Assembly (NCBI RefSeq): GCF_000725885.1
Contig: NZ_JODR01000002.1
Span: forward strand, 124,001-188,000
From: Streptomyces albus subsp. albus
GTDB taxonomy: Bacteria > Actinomycetota > Actinomycetes > Streptomycetales > Streptomycetaceae
DNA: 64,000 nt
Direction of reading: 5' to 3'
In this document: in pieces, positions 42,546-51,420 of the stretch
Numbering within the stretch: position 1 is the stretch's first letter
Layout: every line of letters starts with the position of its first letter
Program-made: the position numbers and the translations under genes
Notes under the pieces: model-generated
What the model saw: the letters and a program-made list of their open reading frames with translations, nothing else
What the model was told of the DNA's origin: nothing
Database searches by the model: none

Positions 42546-43016
42546 TCACTCCTCGTTGTGCGCGAACAGTTTCAGCACCGGGACGCCCACCTTGTGGCGG
42601 GCCCGGGAGGCCCAGTCGCGGTGGAAGAACTCCTCCACCAGGTGCGGTGCGGTCAGCACGATGACCTCATCCGCGCGGGTCTGCTCGGTGACGGACTTGA
42701 GCACGTCGAGGGGGTGCGAGTCGACGATCTGTCCGACCGCGTCGCAGCCGGCGTCTCTGAGCCGCTTCAAGGACAGCTCCAGGGACTGCTCGGCGGCCCC
42801 GACGGCCTCGGCGCCCTCGGGCTCCTCGTCCTCGTGCACGACCTGTTCCAGTTCACCGAGGGCCACATCGTCCAGTGCGCGCAGCAGCCGGTCCTGGTCG
42901 CCGCGCGGTTGCAGGAGGACGACGAAGGAGACGGGCTCCTCACCGTGCAGCGTGGTCACCATCTCCACATCGGTGGGGACCAGTGGCTTCTCGATCATCA
43001 ACACTGTCGTGATCAC
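42546..43016 (-). CDS. Usp-like hypothetical protein
   Basis: A 156-aa cytoplasmic protein beginning at GTG 43016. The C-terminal half (VDSHPLDVLKSVTEQTRADEVIVLTAPHLVEEFFHRDWASRARHKVGVPVLKLF region, residues about 98-152) resembles the nucleotide-binding half of universal-stress or HUP-fold proteins, though the G-x-x-G-x-x-x-x-x-G-S motif is missing. Sometimes mis-annotated in databases as a tryptophan-pathway enzyme, for which I see no support. Function unknown. Confidence 0.7.
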   Translation of the reverse strand: MITTVLMIEKPLVPTDVEMVTTLHGEEPVSFVVLLQPRGDQDRLLRALDDVALGELEQVVHEDEEPEGAEAVGAAEQSLELSLKRLRDAGCDAVGQIVDSHPLDVLKSVTEQTRADEVIVLTAPHLVEEFFHRDWASRARHKVGVPVLKLFAHNEE

Positions 43017-43095
43017 GACGGGCGCCCCTTCTTCGTCAAAAACGAAAGACCGTTGTGCTTGTCAGTCTGCCCAGCCATACAAAAAGCGGAACCTC

Positions 43096-43887
43096 TCATT
43101 CCGCTACGGCCTGTGACCGACGGTAACGCGTGAAGAGGAACCCGTCCTCCTCCAGCACCCCGTCGAGCACGTACTCGTCCGGGTCCGGCAGGACAGGACC
43201 GTTCATGATCCGCGGGGCTGATCCCGCGACGATCCGCGGGGAGATCGACAGGCACAGCTCGTCGAGTACCCCCGCACCGGCGAATTCCCCCAACAAAGTC
43301 GGACCGCCCTCCGTCAGCTGCCGCCGCAGCCCCCGCCGCGCGAGCAGCCCCGGCACCAGCGCCGGGTCCACCGCGCTCCCCTCGCCCGCGAACAGGACCT
43401 CCACGCCCGCCTCCCGCGCCCGGGCGACCCGGTCCTCGGGCGCACCCCGGCCGGTGACCAGCAGCGTCGGCACGACCGGCTCGGTGAACAGGGGCAGCGA
43501 GAAATCCAGCTCCAGCCCGGCACTGACGACGGCGACGGCCGGCACCGGCGCCTGCCCCTGCGCGGCCCGGCGGCCGGCGAATCCGGACCGCCGCTTCGCC
43601 GGGCCGTACCCCTCCTGCCGCACGGTCTGCGCACCGACGACCACCACGTCCGCCAGCGCCCGCAGCACCCCGAAGATCCACATGTCGGTCCTGGACGACA
43701 GCGGCTGCGACCGGCCGCCGTGGTGGACGGCGCCGTCCAGCGAGGCGACCATGTTGCCGCGCAGCCACCAGCCCGCCTCGTCGGAGCCCTCGCCCACCGG
43801 CGGGTAGGCGTACTCCTCGGCGAGCTCCTCGGTGCTCCACTCGGGAGCGGGACCGGGCACGGCAGTCGAAGGGAACAGGCGTCGCAT
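43096..43887 (-). CDS. RibD C-terminal domain (pyrimidine/dihydrofolate reductase-like) protein
   Basis: A 263-aa NADPH-dependent reductase of the RibD-C/DHFR-like fold: MVASLDGAVHHGGRSQPLSS, then DMWIFGVLRALADVVVVGAQTVR, and LTEGGPTLLGEFAGAGVLDELCLSISP. Such stand-alone proteins may reduce riboflavin intermediates or other substrates. The start codon ATG 43887 is preceded at 7 nt by CACACT, a fair -10 element, so the mRNA may be leaderless. It is divergent from the ZapE-like gene. Confidence 0.85.
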   Translation of the reverse strand: MRRLFPSTAVPGPAPEWSTEELAEEYAYPPVGEGSDEAGWWLRGNMVASLDGAVHHGGRSQPLSSRTDMWIFGVLRALADVVVVGAQTVRQEGYGPAKRRSGFAGRRAAQGQAPVPAVAVVSAGLELDFSLPLFTEPVVPTLLVTGRGAPEDRVARAREAGVEVLFAGEGSAVDPALVPGLLARRGLRRQLTEGGPTLLGEFAGAGVLDELCLSISPRIVAGSAPRIMNGPVLPDPDEYVLDGVLEEDGFLFTRYRRSQAVAE

Positions 43888-43947
43888 AGGGCGCAGTGTG
43901 GCACGGCGCACCCCTGGCGTACCGCGCACCGCCGGACGCGGGACGAC

Positions 43948-43953
43948 TAGCAT
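43948..43953 (+). promoter_or_regulatory. -10 element of the ZapE-like gene
   Basis: TAGCAT, matching TANNNT, 7 nt upstream of GTG 43961. This spacing is what is expected of a leaderless mRNA in Streptomyces and supports GTG 43961 rather than ATG 43952, which lies within the hexamer. Confidence 0.6.
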
Positions 43954-43960
43954 GACAATC

Positions 43961-45064
43961 GTGTCAACGACCGAAGCGCGCATATCCGAGACCGGCACCG
44001 GCGGCCCCGGCGAGCCCCCCACGGCACTCACCGCCCGCGAGCCGCACGTGCCGGCCGAACAACTGGTGGCCGAGATGGTGCCGCCTCCCCGCTTCGACGG
44101 GGTGCGCTTCGACACCTACATCCCCGACCCGGCGCAGCCGAGCCAGTCGGAGGCCGTACAGGTGCTCAGCGCCTTCGCCGGAGGACTGGGCGGCGCCCGC
44201 GGCGGCGACGGCCGCCGCCGCTGGTTCCGGCGCGAGCCCAAGCGGACGGCCGCCCCGGGCGGTCCGCGCGGCGTGTACCTGGACGGCGGTTACGGCGTCG
44301 GCAAGACCCACCTGCTCGCCTCGCTGTGGCACGCGGCCCCGGCCACGCCCGACCGCAAGGCGTTCGGCACCTTCGTGGAGCTGACGAACCTGGTGGGCGC
44401 GCTCGGCTTCCAGCAGACCGTCCGCACGCTCAGCGGCCACCAGCTGCTGTGCATCGACGAGTTCGAGCTCGACGACCCGGGCGACACGGTGCTGGTCTCC
44501 AGCCTGCTGGCGAAGCTCGTGGAGAGCGGCGTCGCGCTGGCGGCGACGTCCAACACGCTCCCCGGCAAGCTGGGCGAGGGCCGGTTCGCCGCGGCCGACT
44601 TCCTGCGCGAGATCCAGGGCCTGTCCGCACACTTCCGCACCCTGCGGATTGACGGCGAGGACTACCGCCACCGGGGCCTGCCCAAGGCTCCCGAACCGTA
44701 CGGGGACGAAGAGGTCGAGCGGGTGGCACACCGGGTGCCGGGCGCCTCCCTCGACGGCTTCCCCGCGCTGCTGCGGCACCTCTCCCGCGTCCACCCCAGC
44801 CGGTACGGCGCGCTGGTCGAGGGCGTCGAGGCCGTGTGCCTGACGGGCGTGGCTCCGGTGCCCGACCAGGCCACGGCGCTGCGCCTGGTGGTGCTGGCCG
44901 ACCGGCTCTACGACCGGGAGGTGCCCGTCGTCGCCTCCGGGGTGCCGTTCGACGCGCTGTTCAGCCAGGAGATGCTGGAGGGCGGCTACCGCAAGAAGTA
45001 CTTCCGGGCGATCTCACGGCTGACGGCACTGGCCCGGGACGGCCGGGAGATGACCGCCTCCTGA
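43961..45064 (+). CDS. zapE: AFG1/ZapE-type P-loop ATPase
   Basis: A 367-aa ATPase of the AFG1/ZapE family; ZapE acts at the Z-ring in E. coli, and AFG1 in mitochondrial protein quality control. Walker A GGYGVGKTHLL, Walker B LLCIDEFELDDPG and sensor ATSNTLPGKLGEG are present, and FLREIQGLSAHFRTLRIDGEDYRHR follows. An insert of Gly/Arg (about residues 75-100) precedes the ATPase core. The start follows from the -10 element. A role in division of filamentous bacteria is inferred, not shown. Confidence 0.88.
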   Translation: MSTTEARISETGTGGPGEPPTALTAREPHVPAEQLVAEMVPPPRFDGVRFDTYIPDPAQPSQSEAVQVLSAFAGGLGGARGGDGRRRWFRREPKRTAAPGGPRGVYLDGGYGVGKTHLLASLWHAAPATPDRKAFGTFVELTNLVGALGFQQTVRTLSGHQLLCIDEFELDDPGDTVLVSSLLAKLVESGVALAATSNTLPGKLGEGRFAAADFLREIQGLSAHFRTLRIDGEDYRHRGLPKAPEPYGDEEVERVAHRVPGASLDGFPALLRHLSRVHPSRYGALVEGVEAVCLTGVAPVPDQATALRLVVLADRLYDREVPVVASGVPFDALFSQEMLEGGYRKKYFRAISRLTALARDGREMTAS

Positions 45065-45210
45065 CGCCGGCGGGCAGGTCACGGCCGGTCCCACCGGCCG
45101 GCCCGCCCGCCGCACCGCCTCCCTCCGTTCACGTCAGGAACGTAGGCACGCACTGGTGCACGTGGTACACACTCTCGGGTCACCTGTCCGCCAACAGGGG
45201 AGAGTGCACG

Positions 45211-46596
45211 ATGCCCACGACACGACGTCAAGCACTGGCAAGAACCGGAGCCGTTGGGGCGGCAGTCGCCTTCAGCGGCGCACTCTCGGAATTGTTCACC
45301 GGGACCGCCGCGGCCCAGGCCACCGGCGGAAGAGCGGGCTACGGCGCGCTCGTCCCCGACCCCGACGGGCTGCTCGACCTGCCCCGCGGCTTCCGCTACA
45401 AGGTCCTCTCCCGCGAGGGCGACCCCCTCCGCTCCGGGGAGGGCAAGGTCCCCAGCAACTGCGACGGCATGGCCGCCTTCCCCGCGGCCCGCACAGGCCA
45501 CGGCCGGGGCCGCACCTGGCTGGTGCGCAACCACGAGAACCGGAAGAAGTCGCGGGTCCCGGTCCCCACCGTCAAGGGGCTGACCTACGACCCGGCGGGC
45601 GAGGGCGGCTGCACCCTCCTCGAACTCGACGGCGACAACGACGTGCTGACCGAACGCGTCGGCATCGCCGGCACCTCCACCAACTGCGCGGGCGGCCCCA
45701 GCCTCTGGGGCACCTGGCTCACCTGCGAGGAGACCGAGTACAAGGCGGGCGAGCAGGGCTACACCAAGGACCACGGCTACATCTTCGAGGTCGGCTTCGA
45801 CCGCCGCCGGCCCACCTCCGTCGAGCCGTTGACGGCCATGGGCCGCTTCCAGCACGAGGCGGTCGCCTTCGATCCCCGTACCGGCGTCGTCTACGAGACG
45901 GAGGACGCCTTCGACAAGCCGTTCGGCCTCTTCTACCGGTTCCTGCCCCGCAAGCCCAAGGGCGGCCCCGGCTCGCTGCACGCGGGCGGGACACTGGAGG
46001 CCATGCGGGTGCCCGGCGTGGCAGATCTGTCGTCCGTCACCGAGACCGGCACGTCCTTCGACGGCATCGAATGGGTGAAGGTCCCCGACCCGCTCGCCCG
46101 GCAGACCCCCATCCGCTTCCAGGACTTCGGCAAGGGCGGCATCACCCACGCGCAGAAACTGGAGGGCTGCTACTGGGGCGGCACCAGCGTCTACTTCGTC
46201 TCCAGCTACGCGCGCAGCGAGGAGGGCTCGCAGCGCGACCACTTCGGCCAGGTCTGGCGGTACGACCCGCGGCGGCGGCGCCTGACCCTCGTCGTCGTCT
46301 TCGGCCCGGACACCGACGTACGGCTGCCCGGTGAGGAGCCTGACAACATCTGTCTGGCCCCCGGCGGCGGTCTGATGGTGTGCGAGGACGGCGACGGCGC
46401 CCAGCACGTCTTCGGCCTCACCCGTCACGGCACCGTCTACCCGATGGCACGCGGCGCCCAGAACATCGGTACGCCCGAGGAGCCCGAGTGGGGCGAGTTC
46501 GCGGGCGTCACCTTCGCCCCGGACGGCCGCACCATGTACGTCAACTGCTACACCCCCGGCACCACGTTCGCGGTGACCGGTCCCTGGAGACACTGA
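45211..46596 (+). CDS. Tat-exported PhoX family (DUF839) protein
   Basis: A 461-aa exported protein. The signal peptide has TTRRQALARTGA, a twin-arginine motif, and cleavage near AAAQA. The mature part is DUF839/PhoX-like: LVRNHENRKK, WLTCEETEYK, QHEAVAFDPRTGVVYETEDAF, PDNICLAPGGGL and GVTFAPDGRTMYVNCY. PhoX uses iron and calcium to cleave phosphate esters. Half-matches to a PHO box exist upstream (45130-45180) but none is convincing. Activity is therefore not proven. Confidence 0.83.
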   Translation: MPTTRRQALARTGAVGAAVAFSGALSELFTGTAAAQATGGRAGYGALVPDPDGLLDLPRGFRYKVLSREGDPLRSGEGKVPSNCDGMAAFPAARTGHGRGRTWLVRNHENRKKSRVPVPTVKGLTYDPAGEGGCTLLELDGDNDVLTERVGIAGTSTNCAGGPSLWGTWLTCEETEYKAGEQGYTKDHGYIFEVGFDRRRPTSVEPLTAMGRFQHEAVAFDPRTGVVYETEDAFDKPFGLFYRFLPRKPKGGPGSLHAGGTLEAMRVPGVADLSSVTETGTSFDGIEWVKVPDPLARQTPIRFQDFGKGGITHAQKLEGCYWGGTSVYFVSSYARSEEGSQRDHFGQVWRYDPRRRRLTLVVVFGPDTDVRLPGEEPDNICLAPGGGLMVCEDGDGAQHVFGLTRHGTVYPMARGAQNIGTPEEPEWGEFAGVTFAPDGRTMYVNCYTPGTTFAVTGPWRH

Positions 46597-46600
46597 CCAC

Positions 46601-46628
46601 CGGGCCCGCCCCCGCGGGGGCGGGCCCG
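46601..46628. terminator. Terminator between PhoX-like and ABC permease genes
   Basis: Perfect 13-bp stem 46601-46613 with 46616-46628 and a 2-base loop, right between two convergent stop codons (46596 and 46631). Confidence 0.8.
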
Positions 46629-46630
46629 CC

Positions 46631-47308
46631 TCACGGACGGCGCCCGGCCACGGCGCAGGCCACGGCAGCCGCGAGCGCCGCGACGGCGACGGCCCCCAGC
46701 ACCGGCACCCACGGCAGCGGAACCGCGCCCTCGGCGGAGGCGCGGGACAGCTCACCGACGGCCGCGTTGGCGGGCGAGGCGCCCAGTGCCAGCGCGGGCA
46801 GCGTCAACAGCGAGGTGGCGGCCACGGCGATGCCCCGCGAACGGATCAGCGGACGGTTGCACAGCATGCCGACTGCCGCTCCCACCAGGACACACGCCAG
46901 CACCCCGCACAGTCCCGCCGCCACCGCCGGAGCGACGGGCACCGCGCGCCGGCCGTCGGTGCTGTGCGGGTCGCCGACGAAGGCGACCAGCGCGACCGCC
47001 GGAAGGCCGAAGCCCAGCGCGGTGACGACACCGGCCGCCACGGCCGCGAGGTGGGCGCGGGCCGCGCCGGTCACGGCCGCGGCGCAGTGCCGGGCCGCGT
47101 CGGGTTCGGCCGTCACACAGATCCGCACCAGCCAGGCCGTCGCGGGCAGCAGCACGGCCGCGGCGAGGCCGAGCGAGTCCAGCAGCGGCCGGCCGGCCCC
47201 CAGTCCGACCGCCAGCAGCCCGGCGTACAGCAGCAGCGGGGCGAGCCACCGCTGGGAGCGGAGCAGCATCGCCAGCTGATAGCGCGTCAGCGCGAAGGTG
47301 GCCCTCAT
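46631..47308 (-). CDS. ABC-2-like exporter membrane protein
   Basis: A 225-aa integral membrane protein with six hydrophobic segments and few charged residues outside them. It is partner of the adjacent ATPase, whose stop overlaps this gene's start by 4 nt. Subfamily and cargo are not recognisable; the lack of a binding protein indicates export. Confidence 0.77.
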   Translation of the reverse strand: MRATFALTRYQLAMLLRSQRWLAPLLLYAGLLAVGLGAGRPLLDSLGLAAAVLLPATAWLVRICVTAEPDAARHCAAAVTGAARAHLAAVAAGVVTALGFGLPAVALVAFVGDPHSTDGRRAVPVAPAVAAGLCGVLACVLVGAAVGMLCNRPLIRSRGIAVAATSLLTLPALALGASPANAAVGELSRASAEGAVPLPWVPVLGAVAVAALAAAVACAVAGRRP

Positions 47309-48408
47309 CGGTTCTCACCCTCCTCCCGTACCGCACGGATGTGCCACCCGCTCTCCGGCGGGCCCGCGTCGAGCAGGACCCGCAGCACCTCGTCCGACCG
47401 GGTGTGGGGCACGGTCAGGAAGAGGTCTCCCCCCGGCGTGAGACGCCAGCGCACGTCCTGCGGCAATCCGGCTGGAACCCGGGCACCGGGCGCCCCCAGC
47501 GCTTCGATGCGCGTCAGCCCGCCCTGCCGCACACCCCCACCGACCGGCCCGGCGGCCCCGACCGGCCCGGCGGCCCCGGCAGACGCGTCCGGCGCAGGGG
47601 GAGCTGCGGGCCCCGCAGACGCAACGGGCACGGCGATCCCTGCGGGGTCCGCGGCCCCGGCGGGTGCGACGGACCCGGCAGGCGTGGAGGCTTCCGCAGG
47701 CGTGGCAGCCCCGAAAGACATGGAGGCTCCCACAGACGTGGCGGACCCGGCAGACCCGGACGGGACCGGAGGCCCCGCCGGGACAGCGGGTGCCGTGGAG
47801 TCCGGCGGCGTCACTCGCAGGACCGTCGTGCAGGCGTCCGCGAGACGGGAGGGGTCGTGGTCGACGAAGACGACGGCGCCGCCCGCCGCCGTCCGTTCCC
47901 GCACCACGTCGTCGAGGACGGCACGGGCGGGCCGGTCGAGGCCCGTCCACGCCTCGTCCAGCACCAGCAGTCCGGGCGGGCCCAGCAGGGCCTGGGCGAC
48001 CGCGACCTTCTGGCTGCTCCCCTTGGACAGCTCCCGCATCCGGGTATCGGCGTACCCGTCCGCGCCGAAGCGCTCCAGCCAGCGCGCCCCCTGCCGGGCG
48101 GCCTCCCGGGGGCGCAGTCCGCGTATGCGGCCCAGGTGGGTGAGGTAGTCCAGCGCGGTCAGCGGCAGCGAGGCGGGGAAGCGTTCGGGGACGTAGCCGC
48201 GGGCCGGGGGCCGCCCGCGGACCCGGCCCGCGCTGGGCGCGTCGACACCGGCGATCAGCCGCAGCAGCGTCGACTTGCCCCCGCCGTTCCCTCCGGCCAC
48301 CCGCACCAGCGTGCCGGCGCGTATCTCCAGGTCCACCCCGCGCACCGCCCAGGGCCCGCCCGCCCGGTAGCGGCGCCCCACGTTCTCCAGCCGCACAGCC
48401 CAGCTCAT
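47305..48408 (-). CDS. ABC exporter ATP-binding protein with long low-complexity linker
   Basis: A 367-aa ATPase. Walker A is GGNGGGKST; the signature is degenerate, LSKGSSQK, instead of LSGGQ; Walker B LLVLDEAWTGLD; switch VDHD. Residues about 203-285 form an Ala/Pro/Gly/Ser linker made of short repeats (PAG, AGP), followed by a conserved-looking C-terminal segment (GLPQDVRWRLTPGGDLFLTVPHTRSDEVLRVLLDAG pattern, residues 307-345). This extra domain is unusual for an exporter ATPase. The 5' end reads TAGCGT six bases before the ATG, suggesting leaderless mRNA. Confidence 0.85.
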   Translation of the reverse strand: MSWAVRLENVGRRYRAGGPWAVRGVDLEIRAGTLVRVAGGNGGGKSTLLRLIAGVDAPSAGRVRGRPPARGYVPERFPASLPLTALDYLTHLGRIRGLRPREAARQGARWLERFGADGYADTRMRELSKGSSQKVAVAQALLGPPGLLVLDEAWTGLDRPARAVLDDVVRERTAAGGAVVFVDHDPSRLADACTTVLRVTPPDSTAPAVPAGPPVPSGSAGSATSVGASMSFGAATPAEASTPAGSVAPAGAADPAGIAVPVASAGPAAPPAPDASAGAAGPVGAAGPVGGGVRQGGLTRIEALGAPGARVPAGLPQDVRWRLTPGGDLFLTVPHTRSDEVLRVLLDAGPPESGWHIRAVREEGENR

Positions 48409-48440
48409 GGGACGACGCTAGCCGCTGGCAGACTGAACAG
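48409..48440. promoter_or_regulatory. 32-nt divergent promoter region
   Basis: Only 32 nt separate divergent ABC ATPase and Pth2 genes. On the - strand TAGCGT lies 6 nt before ATG 48408; on the + strand CAGACT lies 6 nt before GTG 48441. Both are -10-like, and both mRNAs could be leaderless with promoter elements overlapping the opposite gene. Confidence 0.5.
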
Positions 48441-49175
48441 GTGACCAATTCCGCCTCTCCCTCCCCCGCCACCCCACCGGCCCCCGGACAGCAGCCCGAG
48501 CAGGAACCGGACCGTTTCGTCCTGCCCCTGGTGGTCCGCGTCGAGCGGACCGCTCCGCCTTCGCGGACCGACGCGCTGGAGACGGCCGCCCGCGCTGTGC
48601 TCGTACTGCTGTCCGACCCGCGGACCGCCGCGGAGGACGGCGTGTGGCACAAACGGGTGCGGCTGTGGGAGGAGCGGGGCATCCGCAAGGTGGTGCGGCG
48701 GGCGCGCGGCGCCGAGTGGCGGCGCACCGAGCCGCTGGAGGGCATCACCGTCGCGGGGCGGGCGACCGAGGTCCGGGTGTTCCCGCCGGTCCCCCTCGAC
48801 GGCTGGCCCCGGGACCTGGCCAGGCTCCAGGTCTCCGGCACCGAACTGGCCGAGACCGAGCCGGTGGCCGCACCGGAGCCCGGCGCACCCGTGCTGTGGC
48901 TCAACCCCGAGCTGGAGATGTCCGCGGGCAAGGCGATGGCACAGGCCGGGCACGGCGCCCAGCTGGCCTGGTGGGCGCTGGACGAGGCCGCGCGCGCCGC
49001 CTGGCACGAGGCGGGCTTCCCCCTCGCCGTACGCCCGGCCCGTGACGCGGCGCACTGGGCGGCGCTGACCACCTCCGGCCTACCCGTCGTACGGGACGCC
49101 GGGTTCACGGAGATCGCACCGGGATCGTGCACCGTGGTCGCCGAACACCCGGCGCTGCGTACAGCCAAAGACTGA
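48441..49175 (+). CDS. Pth2-type peptidyl-tRNA hydrolase family protein
   Basis: A 244-aa protein with an N-terminal region of unknown role (residues 1-145) and a C-terminal PTH2 domain (WLNPELEMSAGKAMAQAGHGAQL, then the SGLPVVRDAGFTEIAPGSCTVVA end). PTH2 enzymes release peptides from tRNA. Since Streptomyces also carries Pth1, this may be an accessory enzyme. The GTG start at 48441 lacks a ribosome binding site, fitting a leaderless transcript. Confidence 0.8.
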   Translation: MTNSASPSPATPPAPGQQPEQEPDRFVLPLVVRVERTAPPSRTDALETAARAVLVLLSDPRTAAEDGVWHKRVRLWEERGIRKVVRRARGAEWRRTEPLEGITVAGRATEVRVFPPVPLDGWPRDLARLQVSGTELAETEPVAAPEPGAPVLWLNPELEMSAGKAMAQAGHGAQLAWWALDEAARAAWHEAGFPLAVRPARDAAHWAALTTSGLPVVRDAGFTEIAPGSCTVVAEHPALRTAKD

Positions 49176-49277
49176 TTCGCCGCTCCTCCTCTGCCACTCG
49201 CACACGGATAGTGGCATTCTCCTCACAGGGCGCAAGGAACACGGGGCGGTGCCCTGGGGGGATCGGGGGTACAGGCG

Positions 49278-51416
49278 ATGGCGCAGCAGACGGGCCGTAC
49301 GGGTGTGCCCGGCCCCGAGGGCCCTGCCGGGCTGGTGCCGCTGGTCGGCGAGTGCCTGGAGCTGCCGGCGGATGCGGAGCGGCCCCTCATCGTGCTGCTG
49401 GGGCCGCACGGCGCGGGCGCCAGCGAGGCGCACGGTGCGCTGATGGCACGCTTCGGCACCGACCTGGCGCCGTTCGCGTATCTCAACTTCGGCTCCGAGC
49501 AGCCGCTGCGTCCCCGGTACGCGCTGGGGCTGATCGCCCGCCAGCTGGAGCGGAAACTCCCCCGCTACCGGGTCTCGCGCTTCCCCCGGCTGACGCTGGG
49601 CCTGCTGGCCTCGGACAGCGAACTGCGGGACATCGGCGACCTCAGCACGATCCCGCTGCGCGACCAGCGCCGGGAACTGCACCGCAGGCTCGGCCAGTTG
49701 GAGGACCGCGCCTTCCAGGCCAGGGGCGACTACCTGTCCGGCTTCGTCCAGGTGGCCGGGTCGGCGCTGGGTGTCCCGGCGGGCGTCCCCCCGGTGTTCG
49801 AGGAGATGGTGGGCGGCGCCGCCCGGGAGGGGGCCCGCATGGTGTCGGGGGTGCTCTCCCGGCACCGGTTCGCCGAGAGCGCCCGCTGGTACGGCGAGCA
49901 CCGGCTGACCCGCGGCCCGAACCCCTGGGACGCGGTGATCGAGCTGAACCACTGGCGGCGCGGCTCGGCGGAGGACGAGGACAAGCTGGAGCGGATCCTG
50001 TTCGCCGCCTTCCTGGAGGATCTGCGGCGCAACGCGGAGCTGTCGTTCGCGCCGACGTCGTACCTGCTGCTGCTCGACAGCTGTCACACCGCCTACGGCC
50101 GCCGCTTCCTGACGCTGCTGCTGGCGGCGCGCGAGGAGCTGCGGCTGGCCGCCCGGCACACGGGCCTGCCCCGTCCGGCCACGGGGGACCCGCTCACCGT
50201 CGTGGCGAGCACCCACCGCTGGCTGGCGGACTGGGGGGCGCCCTCGGGGGAGTCGTGGGGCTGGGAGGTGCGCCCGCCCGACGGTGCGCGGCTGGCGGAC
50301 TGGCGCGAGTGCCGGCCGCCCGGTGACGGCCGGTGGTGGTATCCGCTGCGGCTGCGCGACCTGACGCTGGACGAGGTGCGGGCCCGGCTGTCGGAGGAGC
50401 CGCGGCGCGACCCGTCGCTGGCGCCGTTCGTGCACCGGTTCACCTGCGGGCTGCCGCGCGCCGTGCGGCAGGTCCTGACGCTGCTCGACCAGGCGGACCT
50501 GCCGGCGGGCGGCGGGCACGCCCGGGAGCTGTGGCTGCGCCGGCTGCCCGACAGGACGCTGCCCGGCGCCTCGGTGCGGCGCAGGGGACGCACGGTGCCC
50601 GGCGCGGGCGGCGGTTCGGTGGCCGCCGCCCAAGGTGTCCCGCCGGACGACGCGGAGGAGAACACGTCGCTGGCCGAGGCGGCGCTGGATCTGCTGCTTG
50701 CGGGGTTCGACGACCGGCAGCGGGCGCTGCTGCGTACCTGTGCGGCCACACCCGATCTGCTGACCGGGTACGAGGTGTTCGGTGACGGTCCGGCCGCGCA
50801 AGGCGCCGAGTCCCCCGCCTCCCCGTTCGGCAAGGCGCACGCCGGGTTCCTCCTCGTCACGGCCCGCGAGGGGGGCCGTCTCGTGCTGCACCCGTGGCCC
50901 CGTCGGCTGCTGCTGTGGCAGTTGGCCGCACGGCCCGCCGAATGGGACGCGGCGCACCAGCGGCTGAGCGAGCACCACGCCGCGAGGGAGGAGCCGGTGC
51001 GGGCCATGTACCACCGGCTGGCCCTGCACCAGATCAACGCGGTCACCGCGTATCTGGTGCGGCGGCTGGAGGAGGTGGACACCCCGCGCTGGCTGGCGGA
51101 GTTCCGCACCGTGGCGGCGGCCCCGAACCGCATCCCGAAGGACAAGAGCTACCGCGATGTCCTGGGCCCGCTCACCCGCGGTGGTGCGGCGGAGCCGGCG
51201 AGCCGGCTGGAGGCGGCCGTACGCGGGCTGCTGGTGGCGCGCTGGCTGTGGGGCGATCCGCTGGCGGACCCCGAACGGGCGCTGGGTCCCACGCTGGCCG
51301 CCCGCCTCGAACGGCTCGCCGAGGAGCACCCCCGCAGCGACAGTCTGCGGCTGCTCAACGAGGCCGAGCGGTACCGCAACTGGATCCAACCCCAGACCTG
51401 CGCCGAGGAAGGGTGA
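49278..51416 (+). CDS. P-loop-like ATPase with degenerate Walker A, paired with a periplasmic-binding-fold protein
   Basis: A 712-aa protein predicted to be cytoplasmic (no membrane segment). Near residue 38 it has the hydrophobic strand PLIVLLGPHGAGASEA, which has the position of a P-loop but lacks the Lys-Ser/Thr. YLLLLDSCHTAYGRR (about residue 262) looks like a Walker B strand, and PLTVVASTHRW like a sensor strand. FTCGLPRAVRQVL and a winged-helix-like stretch follow, then a helical C-terminus. I take it for a STAND or AAA-like protein with lost or altered nucleotide binding. It is translated 4 nt upstream of the binding-protein gene, so they likely act together. Function unknown. Confidence 0.7.
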   Translation: MAQQTGRTGVPGPEGPAGLVPLVGECLELPADAERPLIVLLGPHGAGASEAHGALMARFGTDLAPFAYLNFGSEQPLRPRYALGLIARQLERKLPRYRVSRFPRLTLGLLASDSELRDIGDLSTIPLRDQRRELHRRLGQLEDRAFQARGDYLSGFVQVAGSALGVPAGVPPVFEEMVGGAAREGARMVSGVLSRHRFAESARWYGEHRLTRGPNPWDAVIELNHWRRGSAEDEDKLERILFAAFLEDLRRNAELSFAPTSYLLLLDSCHTAYGRRFLTLLLAAREELRLAARHTGLPRPATGDPLTVVASTHRWLADWGAPSGESWGWEVRPPDGARLADWRECRPPGDGRWWYPLRLRDLTLDEVRARLSEEPRRDPSLAPFVHRFTCGLPRAVRQVLTLLDQADLPAGGGHARELWLRRLPDRTLPGASVRRRGRTVPGAGGGSVAAAQGVPPDDAEENTSLAEAALDLLLAGFDDRQRALLRTCAATPDLLTGYEVFGDGPAAQGAESPASPFGKAHAGFLLVTAREGGRLVLHPWPRRLLLWQLAARPAEWDAAHQRLSEHHAAREEPVRAMYHRLALHQINAVTAYLVRRLEEVDTPRWLAEFRTVAAAPNRIPKDKSYRDVLGPLTRGGAAEPASRLEAAVRGLLVARWLWGDPLADPERALGPTLAARLERLAEEHPRSDSLRLLNEAERYRNWIQPQTCAEEG

Positions 51417-51420
51417 AGGC

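Noticed and set aside
45130..45180. PHO-box-like GTTCACG/GGGTCACC elements upstream of the PhoX-like gene
   Set aside because: No proper 11-nt direct repeat pair; matches are only partial.
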